From: Hydrangea macrophylla
Taxonomy: Eukaryota > Streptophyta > Magnoliopsida > Cornales > Hydrangeaceae
Assembly (NCBI GenBank): GCA_033977485.1
Contig: CM066985.1
Location: 78,311,045 to 78,375,044 of the forward strand
DNA length: 64,000 bases
Direction: 5' to 3'
Position numbers and translations under genes: made by a program
Shown here: positions 34,098-45,283 of the stretch, one piece after another
How the letters are laid out: the number at the start of each line of letters is the position of its first letter
Position numbering within the stretch: position 1 is the first letter of the stretch
The notes under the pieces: model-generated
Database searches by the model: none
What the model was told of the DNA's origin: nothing
The model's input: only the letters and a program-made list of their open reading frames with translations

Positions 34098-34489
34098 TAA
34101 TAATTAATACATCACGTGATCTACTAAAGGCACAACCCGCCTTGTAAATAAAAGTAATAACTATTATCTATTACAGTCATTCCTTATTACAAAACCAGTT
34201 CATAACTTAAAAACATATCAAGTAATAAATTCTTCATCGGTAGACTTTCTCAGCTCGAATGTAAAATGTATTTGCTATTTGCCATTTCACAGTTTCATAA
34301 ATCAACAGGTTAACCAAAGGAATGAATTCAATTTATAAAACAGTAAGGATAATATTAACATATTCAATCCATACAAACATGTGACCATGCGTGAGAACAA
34401 AGCAACCATTCTCATCTCACCAACTCTTTTCTCTCGACAATATAACACCCAATTCTCTCACTCTAGTATCTTTGAAACACTAAGATAAC

Positions 34490-34800
34490 CACACTTTAGT
34501 ACAGGAGTACCAGGGAGTGTCCAGTTTGCCTCACACTTTAGTACGGGGTACCAGGGAGTGTCCAATGCCTCACACTTTGACCATACCACGCATGTCAGGG
34601 AATGTCCAGTAGGCCACACTTTAGCACTACCATGGGTGCCAGGGAATGTCCAAGACGGCGTCACACACTTTAGCGCTACCATGGGTGTCAGGGAGTATCC
34701 AGTTTTGTCACCCTTACATTTCAAAGATACTCTAGCCACAATCTAAAAAACATCACACTTTGGTACACAATTACCAGGGAGTGTACACACACAATCTCAA
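34490..34800. repeat. Imperfect tandem repeat (about 50-60 bp unit) in the chromovirus LTR
   Basis: About six diverged units built on CACACTTTAG-(C)TACCA-GGGTGTCAGGGAGTGTCCAG. They lie inside the LTR, not in coding sequence. Confidence 0.72.
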
Positions 34801-35369
34801 CCACACTTTTTTTCACACTGACCACTACTCACCATGCATGTACGATTGACTCCACATGAATGACATGTGACTTAATACCAAAATATAAATCATTGAAAGA
34901 TAAGAACAACGTGCGTACGAGGATAAACAAGTCGTCGTTCATCGTTTTCATAAACCAAGCATAAGCGTTTGCGAAAAAGCGCCGGCAATTGTGAAAACAG
35001 TCTTTTGGAGGTTTGGGTTCTGCCCAGACCCCATTCGACCGGTCGAGCAGGGCAATTCGACCGGTCGAAATGCCCCCTGCCAGAAATTTCAAACTCCTAC
35101 TTCCAATGTTCGGAATAACTTCTAATTAGGCATGGAGGTACCTTTGGGGACCCTTTGACCTATGAAACTGTTACTTTTGAAAATGAAATCATTAAGGCGT
35201 GTTTGGGCACGTGTTTAATATAACCTTTGAAAAACTATTTGGAAGTTGGTTGTTTTGGAGCAAAACTTTTATTAAGGTCATTTTTGGGAACTTTAATCAT
35301 TGTTGGTAAGCCTTGATGGCGTGCCACATGACCTAGATTCATATGTATGGATCTGGGGCGTGACACGTT

Positions 35370-37966
35370 ATGACTCGTCTTAATATCGTCAAAACTAACT
35401 ACATACGAGGGATCTCGTATGTACTTTCTCAACATACTCACATGGAATACATTGTGAACCCTAGACATCTTTGGTGGTAGTGCAAGTCGATAAGTCACTT
35501 TTCCAACGCAATCCAAAATTTTGAATAGTCCGATGAAACGCGGGGCTAACTTTCCTCTCTTGAGACCAAAGCGCACTACTCATCGGGTCGGTGAAACTTT
35601 AAGAAGTACGTGGTCCCCAACACTGAATTCTAAATTTTTTCGGCGTCGATCGGCATAACTTTTATACCTGCTATGTGCGGGTCTCATCCTTTCCTTGACC
35701 AATGACATTTTCTCGTTGGTTTCTCTATCCAAATCTGGCCCTAACAACTCTATGTCTCCAATTTCTGCCCAACATAATGGAGAACGACATGGTCATCCGT
35801 ACAATGCTTTGAACAGAGCCATCTCGATACTCGTGTGATAACTATTGTTGTAGGCAAATTCGACCAAAGGCAAGTGTGTTTCCCAAGATTCTTCAAAATT
35901 GATAACACAAGCCCTAAGCATATCCTCCATAATCTGATTAACACGCTCAGTCTGCCCAATCTTCTGCTGGTGAAAAACAGTACTCATCTTGAGCGAGGTT
36001 CCCGTAGCTTCTTGTAAACTTTCCAAGAAACCAGAGGTAAAACGTGCGTCGCAGTCTGACACAATCGACATAAGTGCACCATGAAGTCGTACAACTTTGT
36101 ATGTACATCCGACTCATCTTTTCTACTGGGTATGTCATACTATAAGCAATGAAATGTGCCGGCTTAGTCAATCGATCCACGATTACCCAAATGGCGTCAT
36201 GATTCTGCTGAGATCGAGGCAATCCCACTACAAAATCCATGGTTATGTACTCCCACTTCGAACCTGGAATAGGTAAGGGTTGCAACAATCCCAAGGGCCT
36301 CGGATTTTTAGCTTTGACTTGTTGACACGTCAAACACTTAGACACAAATTCGGCCACATCCTTCTTCATACCTTCCCACCAGAAATTTTTCTTCAAATCT
36401 TTGTGCATTTTTGTTCCTCCCGGGTAAACTGTAAATCTAGACTTATGTGCTTCTTCCAGAATATCATTCTCAAATCTCCACGGTCTGGTACACAATCTGT
36501 TTCTGCATCTGTAACCTCCATCACTTCCCACCTTCCATTCGGTCGTATCCTTTTCTGACATCTTCATAAACCATGTCCAAAACTTCTCATCTTCTTTCTG
36601 TACTTTGATGATGCGATCAATAAGAATAGGCTGTAGGATAAGTCACCCAAAAAGTTTCCCTTCACCTTCCTCAGTATTCTGTGCATCGAATTCAGCAAAT
36701 GTCTCCAATGCTCACCATTCTCTAACCATTAAGGAGGCGATTGTTCCACGAGTTTGCCGACTCAGAGCATCAGCGACCACATTAGCTTTTACCATGTTGG
36801 TATTCTAACGTGAAGTCATAATCTTTGATCAGCTCCATCCATCTGTGTTGTCTCATGTTCAACTCTTTTTGTGTGAACAAATATTTCAAACTCTTGTGAT
36901 CAGAGAATAAATTGAACTTCTCGCCGTAGAGATAATGCCTCCAAATCTTGAGTGCAAATACTACTGCTACCAATTCCAAATCGTGAATGGGGTAGTTCAA
37001 TTCATTTGACTTCAGCTGTCGGGATTCATAGGCGATCACTCTACCATCTTGTATAAGTACACACCCTAATCCTTGATATGACGCGTCATTGAAGATAGTG
37101 AACTTCTCATCAGACTTGGGTATAGCCAGTACCGGTGCGGTGGTGAGTCTCTTCTTTAACTATAGAAAAGCACGCTCGTGCTTCTCTGTCCAGTCGATTT
37201 TCAAATTCTTCTTCGTCAATCCGGTCAATGGTGCTTCTATCTTAGAGAATCCCTCAACAAATCTCCGATAATAGCCTGCGAGTCCAAGGAAACTCCTAAC
37301 TTCTGTAGGGTTGCTCGGCCTAACTCAATTTGATACAGCATTTATCTTAGATGAATCCACAGAAATTCCTTGGGATGATACCTTGTGTCCCAAAAATTTC
37401 ACTTCTTGCAACCAGAACTCACACTTACTGAATTTGACATACAACTATTGATCCTTGAGTGTCTGCATTGTAATCCGGAGATGTTGCTCGTGTTCTTATT
37501 CTGACTTAGAATATATCAAAATATCATCTATGAAGAAGATGACAAACTGATCCAAATAAGGCTTGAACACTCTGTTCATCATATCCATAAACACTGCCAA
37601 GGCATTTGTCATTCCAAACGGCATCACTAAAAATTCATAGTGTCCATATCGGGTTCTGAATGCAGTCTTAGGTATGTCTTCCTTCCGTACCCTCAACTGA
37701 TGATATCCCAGCCGTAATTCTATCTTGGAGAATGTTGTAGCTCCCTATAGTTGATCAAACAAATTATCGATCTGAGGTAAGGGATACTTATTCTTGATTA
37801 TCACTCGGTTCAATTCTCTGTAATCGATACACAATCGGAGTGTTCCGTCCTTCTTCTTCACAAATAACACTGGTGCTCCCCAAGGCGATGTACTTGGACG
37901 TACAAAACCCAAATTCTTGAGCTCTTGAACTTGTTCCTTCAATTCCGACAGTTCAGCGGGGGCGAT
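35370..37966 (-). pseudogene. Chromovirus pol (RT, RNase H, integrase), truncated
   Basis: Reading from 37966 down: RT N-terminus ([35 protein letters not shown]), RT catalytic FIDD near 37520, RNase H ([25 protein letters not shown], 36950-37040), integrase zinc finger (HKDLKKNFWWEGMKKDV with CLTCQQVK) and core (TMDFVVGLP; VSDCDARFTS; QTERVNQ), then the C-terminal segment LAPRFIGLFKILDCVGKVTYRLALP. Breaks: frame changes near 36110, 36580 and 36780 and stops in 37320-37450 and near 37740. The 5' side is cut by the CACTA terminus at 37967. The closing segment resembles Tekay/Del-type elements. Confidence 0.86.
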
Positions 37967-39780
37967 CACTACACCAAAAGGGCACATTACTAACGGTAAT
38001 TTACCGTTAGTAAAATTATTACTAATGGACTATTACTGTTAGGAATAAAGTGTGACTAATAATTCTAACGGAATTTCTAACGGTGATTTTCCTTTAGGAC
38101 AACTATTTTTACTAACCGTAAATTACCGTTACTAATATGTTTACTAATGGATATTTTCCGTTGGTAATTTATTATTCCTAACGGAAATATTTCGTTAGTA
38201 ATATTTATTCTACCGGTTTATTTTCTAAGTGTATACAAAATATTAACGAAATTTTGTAACGGATATTTACCGTTAGCAACTTTATTACTAACGATTTGAA
38301 ATATGACAGCTTCTAACACTTTTGAGACAATTACTAACGGAAATTTTCCATTAGTAATTATTTTAAATATGAAAAACATAAATACTAAAATATACTCCCC
38401 AATTTTATTATAATTTACATCACAACCACATCGCATTTACTACAAACATATAACAAGCGTAAATCTAAAACATAATAAATACAAACTCAATCTATATTAA
38501 ATACAAGAAATATAATCCCAAATAAGCATAGTTATCCTTAAAAACAAATGTTTCTACATCCAAATCAAAACTAACAAACCATGTCTGAAATTGAACGAGT
38601 AAATCCATCCAAAACTAAACTAATTGACAAACAAACCATGTCTGAAAATTAAAATTATAGAAAATAAAACAGAAGGAGTCAACCAATCCTTAACCAAACA
38701 CTCAAGCCAAATCACAAATCCCCCTTGTAAGAATTTTGGTGCTGCTCCTTATATGTTGAGTACTTCGAAACTCCTACAAAAATTTGAATAAATTAAGCAT
38801 TTGTAAGTAATCAAATCAATTAAACCACTTACTTAAGAAAGGAAGTGAAGTAAACTCATAGACTTGATGATGGATTTCATGAGCACAAATAGAATGTGCA
38901 AGCAATCATATTGAATTAAAGAAAGCATTAAAGCTTCATTATTTTAAACGATTCATACACATCCAAAGTACACAAAAGAGAAATAAACAAGAAATATATT
39001 AGAACAATTGAAATTGAAACCAAGTTTTCAAGATACTTACTCTACTAAAAATACATGTATCAAAGCAAGAAAATAGCCATACTAACATAGATAATGGATT
39101 ATCTAAACTATATACCAAACACCAAACACAAAAAATGAATTAACCACCCATGGAATTTTAGTTAAATCCTTTGTCCTTTGGTTAAATCCTATATGGAAGT
39201 GTTGTCCTTTTGTTCTTACTTCTTTTCAAATTTTCAGTTTTCTTTCTTCCCTAATCGTCTCATACCCCGACGCGATGACATAATCAAGTAATTGGGTCAT
39301 ACTTCAAATCGGCTGCACATTGACTTGAAAACTTTTCTTATGTGTTATACTACTCTTAACCGACGAACTACTTCATATATAAATTCATAAGTTTGAGCAT
39401 AAAACAAGCCCAAAATATGAAAGGAAAGTCCGGAAAGGAAATTAAAATAGATAGATTTCTTTCTTAAGATGATCAGAGAGAGAAAATAAGGGATAAAGAG
39501 AAAATGCTGCAGAATTTGTTCTCTAACCACCTCCCTAGTTTTCAAGCATCAAATTTCAAGAATAAATGACAATACTAAAAAAAAAAAAAGCTCAAGCCTT
39601 CTTTTGACTAAGAATAAGAAGAATTCTATGGTACATCCTGTTTCACTGAGACACGTGTGTTTGGTTTAATCCAACTGCAAGCTCCACATACCACTTGCCT
39701 GGATTCATCTCCCAAGGAGATTCTACCACTATAATATTGAGCTCTCGGAAAATGAAAGACCAAACCTGAGACTCTACCAC
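37967..39780. mobile_element. CACTA (En/Spm-like) transposon, left end
   Basis: It starts with the terminal sequence CACTACACCAAAAGGGC at 37967, interrupting the chromovirus RT; GAT (37964-37966) is the likely 3-bp target site. Subterminal repeats of ACTAACGG/CCGTTAGT follow to about 38350. The rest (38350-39780) is AT-rich with no recognisable transposase. The opposite terminus (…GGTGTAGTG) was not found anywhere to the right, so the element is truncated or non-autonomous and its true right edge is unknown. A copia element later inserted at 39786. Confidence 0.75.
37985..38350. repeat. CACTA subterminal repeats
   Basis: More than ten direct and inverted copies of ACTAACGG, often paired as ACTAACGGTAATTTACCGTT. 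In En/Spm elements such subterminal motifs bind the element's own protein and are needed for transposition. Confidence 0.82.
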
Positions 39781-39785
39781 TATAG

Positions 39786-39924
39786 TGTTAGAGTTTTTAT
39801 GTTTTCTTGTTATTTAGTTATTCAGTGTGGGTCATATTGTAATATCTTGAATATTGTTTTATATATAAAAGGGGGTGAGACAATTAGTCTAACCCTAAGC
39901 TTAACCAAAATATTGTGTTTAACA
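39786..39924 (+). repeat. 5' LTR of the young copia element
   Basis: It runs TGTTAGAG...TTTAACA and contains TATATATAAAAGG as a probable TATA box near 39860. It is identical to the 3' LTR. Confidence 0.96.
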
Positions 39925-40462
39925 TGGTATCAGAGCCACTGTAAACAGACCACCACCAATCTCCACCGCCGGACCACCCAACCCTGCGCCTACAACCCTA
40001 GCCCTACCAAGCCTTGGCCGCATCCTACCAGGGCCTTCCCTGCCTGTGCCGCAGCCCTACCCAGGCTTCTCTGCCTGCGCCGCAGCCCTACCCAGGTTCC
40101 CAGCCTGCGCCGCAGCCTGCCCAGGCTCCCAGCTTTCGCCGCAGCCTCACCAAGCCCTCCCTGCCTGCGCCGAACATCTATGCACCACTAAACCCTGCGC
40201 CAACCACCATAACCCTACCCACAATCCATCCTACAGTGTTCATGCAATAGTAGCTATAACCGAGATCCATCCAACCAATTTGTTAGCCTTCTGAATCACA
40301 CTCACAACCAAATAATCCACTATTTTGATTGAAGTTTCAATTTCAGCAGTGTTTTTAGGTCTCTATATGGGCCTTTAAATTGACCTAGTTGGTCTCTATA
40401 CACCCAACTTCCCTCGTTTTCCTTCACCTTATTGTGGGTTTTCCATTTGTTACCTTGGAACC
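39925..40462 (+). other. Leader of the young copia element with PBS and minisatellite
   Basis: The PBS TGGTATCAGAGCC is at 39925-39937. A roughly 30-bp tandem repeat (GCCTGCGCCGCAGCC-CTACCCAGG) fills about 40040-40170 in five diverged units. The open frames across it are Pro/Ala/Arg-rich repeat translations and are not taken as genes. Confidence 0.85.
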
Positions 40463-43213
40463 ATGACTGACTCGGAGAAACCAGCGGCTACAGGTTCCAC
40501 CACAGTTCAGACTGTGGTTACCCCCTTGGATCCCAATCTGAAAATTACTACCATCCCTTTCAATGGCCAAAATTACTTGAAGTGGTCCCAGGCGGTAGAA
40601 CTTTATTTGAAGGCACGCGGGAAGATGGGTCATCTTGATGGGCGTATTGTGGCCCCTTCCACTACCGATCCGGGTTATGACAAGTGGGAGATTGAGAACT
40701 CTATTATTATGTCTTGGCTCATCAATTCCATGGTCACTGAGATTGGTGAGAGCTTTTATCGGATGAAGACAGCTAGGGCTATTTGGGACACTGTTGCTTC
40801 CACTTTCTCTTGGAGGGGGAATTATGCTCAGGAGTTTGAGCTTATCCGCTCCATTGACCGTTCAGAGCAGGGTGAGTTGACAGTCACCCAATATTATACC
40901 TTCCTTACTACTAGTTGGGACAGAGTAGACCATCTACAGTCCTTTCAGCCCGTTTGTGCCACCGATGCAGAGGAATACCGGAAGCTACTTGAGAAACAAC
41001 GGCTCTTCAAATTTCTTCAAGGGCTTCATCCCGATTATGATGCTGTGCGTAGTCGGGTTCTTGGGATGGATGTTCTCCCTCCCCTTCAGGAGGCCTTTGC
41101 TTATGTTCAGAATGAGGAGAGTCGACGTTCTGTTATGCTTCCGTCTGCATCCACTGAGCGTTCAGCTCTACTATCTGTTCCACCTAGAGAGGGGATCCAG
41201 CCGAGTTTTCCCTCCGACCGGCCTGTTGTGATTTGTGATTATTGTAATCGGCCTCATCATACTCGAGCCAATTGTTGGAGCCTTCATGGACGTCCCCATG
41301 GTAGACGTGGGGGTCGTGGAGGCGGTCGTGGAGGAGGCCGTGGAGGTCGTGGAGGCAGAGGAGGTGGTCCTCGTGCCCATCATACTACTACTGATACTGA
41401 GACCCCAGCTAGTGTTGAGACTGCTCCAACTACTGATACGACTCCTTTATCTCCTGCTGAGCTTGACACTCTCAGAAACTTGATGTCCAGGTGTACTTCA
41501 TCGCCAGCTACTAGTGCCTCATCCTCTTTCGCACAATCAGGTAACACAGTCGCGCCAGCAAGAGCTTTTCTCTCTCTTTCATCATCCCATTGGATTATAG
41601 ATTCAGGTGCTTCTGACCATATGTCTCGTTCTTCTGACCTTTTTTGTGATTATAAGCCCTGTTCAGGTCAGGACAAAGTTAGAATTGCCGATGGTACCTT
41701 TTCCTCTATCTCGGTGAAAGGTCTTATTCAAGTCACTCCTTCCTTATCCCTAAACTCAGTTTTACATGTTCCTAGTTTTTCTCATAACCTTTTATCCTTG
41801 AGTCGTATTACTCAAGATTTGAATTGTTCTGTGACCTTTTTCCCCTCTCATTGTGTCTTTCAGGATCTCATCACGAAGAGGGTGATTGGCAGTGGTAGAG
41901 TGACACAGGGGCTTTATATTCTGGATGAGGAAGAGAAGAATCTGACAGAAGGGGAGAAGACTGCTAATAATTCTGTCATTTTGGTGAATAAAGCTGAAGA
42001 TTTGGTGCTTTGGCATAGGAGATTAGGACACCCATCTTTGTCTCTACTTAAATTTATGTTTCCCTCTCTTGTTACGAATAATAGTATTTCTAGTTTCAAG
42101 TTTTCTTGTGATGCATGTGAACTTGGTAAACACTTTCGAGCTTCTTATGCTCCCAGCAATAATAAAACTTCTGTTCCTTTTGCTTTAATACATTCTGATG
42201 TTTGGGGCCCTTCCCGTACTGGGTCCTTGAAAGGTCATAGATGGTTTGTGTCTTTTATAGATGATTGTTCCCGTACTACATGGTTGTATATGATGAAAGA
42301 AAAGCGGGAAGTTTTTTCTATATTTCAAAGTTTCCATAAAATGGTGTGTACCCAGTTTGGGGCAGTTGTAAAAATCTTAAGGTCTGACAATGGGGGTGAA
42401 TACATAGATTCAGGTTTAGGTCAGTATTTCAACTCTCATGGCATTCTTCACCAAACTTCTTGTACTGACACCCCACAACAAAATGGCGTGGCCGAGCGTA
42501 AGAATCGTCACCTTTTAGATGTAGCCCGGTCCTTGCTTTTCCAGGCTCAAGCCCCTCGTTCTTATTGGGGAGAGGCAGTGTTAACCGTAGCTTACCTTAT
42601 CAATCGCCTACCTACCCGTGTGTTGGACCAGAAAACACCTCTTCAGGTTCTTTCTCACTCTTCTTTTTCTTCTTCCATACCTCCTCGTGTATTTGGTTGT
42701 GTTTGCTTTGTTCATAGTCACAGTCCAACCGGTGGGAAATTCGACCCTAGTGCTATTAAGTGTGTGTTTGTCGGTTATTCCCCCACTCAAAAAGGTTACA
42801 AGTGCTATCATCCTCCGTCTAGGAAATGGTTTGTAACTATGGATGTCACATTTAATGAGTCCCAGTCCTACTTCCTTGCCACTCAGGTATCTCTTCATGG
42901 GGAGCAGAGGTGTGAAGAGATACCAGTTTTACCTGTGGTGATTGAGATGGAGACAGAAAAGGAGCCTATGATTGAGGTAGAGATAGAAAATGAACCAGAA
43001 ATAGAGGGGAGTGAGAGGAGGGTGACAGACATAGAAGGGGTAATTGAGGGACCAAGGGTGAATGAGCTGAGGGTATATTCCAGGGGGACATGGAGTAAAA
43101 GAAAGACTAGAGAGACTCCAGAAGTTACTGCTCCTGTTTCTCCACTGCCATTGCCACTCTCTCTTAGTGATGAAGATTCAGGTAATTCCTCTGATACACC
43201 TCTCTTAACATAG
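40463..43213 (+). CDS. Copia polyprotein: gag, protease, integrase
   Basis: 916 codons from an ATG in a clean context 538 bp after the PBS. Domains: copia gag (residues about 20-230; FNGQNYLKWSQAVELYLKAR), a CCHC knuckle (CDYCNRPHHTRANC, about residue 255), an RGG-type Gly/Arg-rich tract (about 275-300), aspartic protease (IIDSGASDHM, about 380), integrase HHCC finger (LWHRRLGHPS ... CDACELGKH, about 515-560) and DDE core (HSDVWGP; SDNGGEY; TPQQNGVAERKNR, about 575-690). The frame ends in an acidic linker with TAG at 43211-43213. RT-RNase H follows in the -1 frame. These proteins package the element RNA, mature the particle and insert the cDNA. Confidence 0.93.
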   Translation: MTDSEKPAATGSTTVQTVVTPLDPNLKITTIPFNGQNYLKWSQAVELYLKARGKMGHLDGRIVAPSTTDPGYDKWEIENSIIMSWLINSMVTEIGESFYRMKTARAIWDTVASTFSWRGNYAQEFELIRSIDRSEQGELTVTQYYTFLTTSWDRVDHLQSFQPVCATDAEEYRKLLEKQRLFKFLQGLHPDYDAVRSRVLGMDVLPPLQEAFAYVQNEESRRSVMLPSASTERSALLSVPPREGIQPSFPSDRPVVICDYCNRPHHTRANCWSLHGRPHGRRGGRGGGRGGGRGGRGGRGGGPRAHHTTTDTETPASVETAPTTDTTPLSPAELDTLRNLMSRCTSSPATSASSSFAQSGNTVAPARAFLSLSSSHWIIDSGASDHMSRSSDLFCDYKPCSGQDKVRIADGTFSSISVKGLIQVTPSLSLNSVLHVPSFSHNLLSLSRITQDLNCSVTFFPSHCVFQDLITKRVIGSGRVTQGLYILDEEEKNLTEGEKTANNSVILVNKAEDLVLWHRRLGHPSLSLLKFMFPSLVTNNSISSFKFSCDACELGKHFRASYAPSNNKTSVPFALIHSDVWGPSRTGSLKGHRWFVSFIDDCSRTTWLYMMKEKREVFSIFQSFHKMVCTQFGAVVKILRSDNGGEYIDSGLGQYFNSHGILHQTSCTDTPQQNGVAERKNRHLLDVARSLLFQAQAPRSYWGEAVLTVAYLINRLPTRVLDQKTPLQVLSHSSFSSSIPPRVFGCVCFVHSHSPTGGKFDPSAIKCVFVGYSPTQKGYKCYHPPSRKWFVTMDVTFNESQSYFLATQVSLHGEQRCEEIPVLPVVIEMETEKEPMIEVEIENEPEIEGSERRVTDIEGVIEGPRVNELRVYSRGTWSKRKTRETPEVTAPVSPLPLPLSLSDEDSGNSSDTPLLT

Positions 43214-44889
43214 ATGATTTAGATGTCCCTATTGCTGTTCGAAAGGGTGTTAGATCCTGCACTCAACATCCTATATCTAACTTTGTATCTTATTCTCATC
43301 TATCTCCTTCTTATCAAGCCTTTCTTTCCAAAATTTCCTCTGTTAGTGTTCCTAACCATGTTCAGGAAGCTTTTGCTGATCCCAAGTGGAAACATGCCAT
43401 GATTGAAGAGATGAATGCTCTTCGAAAGACGGGTACTTGGGAGTTGACTATATTGCCTACAGGAAAAAGGACTGTGGGGTACAAGTGGGTGTATACTGTG
43501 AAGCACAGGGCTGATGGTTCTATTGAGAGATATAAAGCTCGGTTAGTAGCAAAAGGGTTCACTCAGACCTACGGGGTGGACTATGAGAAGACCTTTGCCC
43601 CAGTCGCAAAGATGAATTCCATTAGAGTTCTCCTTTCTCTGGCAGCTAATCAGAATTGGCCTCTTCACCAGTTTGATGTGAAGAATGCTTTCTTGCACGG
43701 TGATTTAGAAGAAGAAGTTTACATGGACATCCCTCCAGGGTTTGGGGACTCCAAGACAGATGGGAAGGTGTGTAAACTTAGAAAATCTCTGTATGGTCTC
43801 AAACAGTCACCAAGGGCCTGGTTCGAGAGATTTACGCAGGCTATGCTTCGGTTTGGGTTTAAACAAAGTCATGCAGATCATACATTGTTCATCAAACATT
43901 CCTCACAGGGTAAAACTACAGCTCTTATTGTGTATGTTGATGATATTGTTCTGACAGGAGATGATCTGGAGGAAATGGATCGATTGAAGAAGCAATTAGC
44001 CACTGAATTCGAGATAAATGACTTGGGGGCTCTTAAGTTTTTTCTTGGGATCGAAGTTGCTCGATCCAAACATGGGATCTTTATTTCCCAGAGGAAGTAT
44101 GTTCTAGATTTGTTAAAAGAGACAGGAATGCTGGGCAGTAAAGCGTGTGATACGCCTATGGGGCAGAATCAGAAACTTGGTGAGGACAGTAGTGGGGAGC
44201 TAGTTGACAGGGGGAGTTATCAGAGACTTGTTGGTAAGCTCATATATCTCTCCCACACTCGTCCTGATATTGCTTTTTCTGTTAGTGTCGTCAGTCAGTT
44301 TATGCACTCTCCACGACAGTCACATCAAGAAGCCGTCTTCCGGATCCTTCGATATTTGAAATCTGCTCCAGGGAAAGGTTTGTTCTTTGCAAAACATGAT
44401 CACCTAAGGGTGGAAGGGTACACTGATGCAGATTGGGCTGGCTCTATTACTGATAGGAGGTCTACCTCAGGGTACTGCACATTTGTGGGAGGTAATCTCG
44501 TTACCTGGAGAAGTAAGAAGCAGAATGTAGTGGCCAGGTCAAGTGCAGAAGCAGAATTCAGGGCTATGGCCCAAGGTATTTGTGAATTATTGTGGATTAA
44601 GTCATTACTAAAGGATTTGAATGTTGATCAGACAGAGTCTATGAAGCTTTTTTGTGACAACCAAGCGGCCATTAGTATAGCTCATAACCCGGTCCAACAT
44701 GATAGAACAAAGCATGTAGAGATCGATCGACATTTCATTAAAGAGAAGATTAGTAATGGTACTATCCGTGTTCCCTTCGTGAAGACTGGTGATCAAGTTG
44801 CTGATGTTCTTACCAAAGCTATTGGGAGTCGTCCTTTCCACACTATCTTAGACAAGCTGGGAATGAGAGATATTTTTGTACCAGCTTGA
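43205..44889 (+). CDS. Copia polyprotein: reverse transcriptase and RNase H (-1 frame)
   Basis: It continues the upstream polyprotein after one frame change close to 43200. The frame is open from there to TGA at 44887, although its first ATG is only at 43399. RT: WKHAMIEEM, YKARLVAKGF, AFLHGDLEEEVYM, catalytic YVDD near 43935. RNase H: YTDADWAGS near 44420, STSGYC, SSAEAEFRAM near 44540, CDNQAAISIA near 44660. The polypurine tract follows immediately. All catalytic residues looked for are present. Because RT-RNase H is out of frame with gag-integrase, the element either needs a frameshift or has just been inactivated by one indel. Confidence 0.92.
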
Positions 44890-44896
44890 GGGGGAG

Positions 44897-45035
44897 TGTT
44901 AGAGTTTTTATGTTTTCTTGTTATTTAGTTATTCAGTGTGGGTCATATTGTAATATCTTGAATATTGTTTTATATATAAAAGGGGGTGAGACAATTAGTC
45001 TAACCCTAAGCTTAACCAAAATATTGTGTTTAACA
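44897..45035 (+). repeat. 3' LTR of the young copia element
   Basis: Identical to 39786-39924, preceded by the purine tract and followed by TATAG. Confidence 0.96.
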
Positions 45036-45065
45036 TATAGCACTAATTAGATATATGTAATACAA

Positions 45066-45283
45066 CAGGGGTCGGCCCTGAGTTGTTGGGGGCCTTAGGC
45101 GAGCATCCCAAAATGGGCCCTCTCTATATTAGTTCAAAGTTTCAAAGCAGGAAGAATTTGACTAACATGCGATACAAAAAAAAATAAACCTTGCATTTAT
45201 AATTAGCTTAGAACAATTGACTTTACAACAAGGCTAAAATACTGTACTCTTCTAAGTTCTATCCACAAAATATATATTGTACT
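45066..45283 (-). mobile_element. Outer (older) hAT element, terminal part
   Basis: It starts with the terminal sequence CAGGGGTCGGCCCTGAG. Its whole 218 bp is matched, in inverted orientation, by 48977-49194 in the inner hAT. On the minus strand it is the 3' end of an element whose transposase C-terminus lies at 49206-49415 and was separated from it by insertion of the inner hAT at ATTGTACT. Confidence 0.8.

Larger units (their letters stand above)
32972..35365 (-). repeat. Chromovirus (Tekay-like) LTR, interrupted by a foldback element
   Basis: Plus-strand ends are TGTCACACCCC and GGGGCGTGACA. On the minus strand this is TGTCACG...GGGGTGTGACA, typical of this lineage. Bases 34960-35365 match the end of the solo LTR at 16941-19181. 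The foldback element 33139-34097 was inserted later. Pol lies directly to the right on the minus strand, but no polypurine tract separates them, so the junction may be a recombination product. Continuity across the whole span is inferred. Confidence 0.62.
39786..45035 (+). mobile_element. Young, almost intact Ty1/copia retrotransposon
   Basis: The LTRs 39786-39924 and 44897-45035 are 139 bp each and identical. The target duplications TATAG (39781-39785; 45036-45040) are perfect. The PBS TGGTATCAGAGCC begins directly at 39925 and the purine tract TTGAGGGGGAG ends at 44896. A single polyprotein frame covers gag to integrase, with RT-RNase H continuing in the -1 frame. Identical LTRs indicate a recent insertion. 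Confidence 0.96.

Noticed and set aside
32967..35370. Chromovirus LTR 32972-35365 as a clean solo-LTR insertion
   Set aside because: The flanks CAAGA and CGTTA do not match, so no target duplication supports it.
39799..40294. Pro/Ala/Arg-rich ORFs in the copia leader
   Set aside because: They come from the 30-bp minisatellite in the untranslated leader and start within the LTR.
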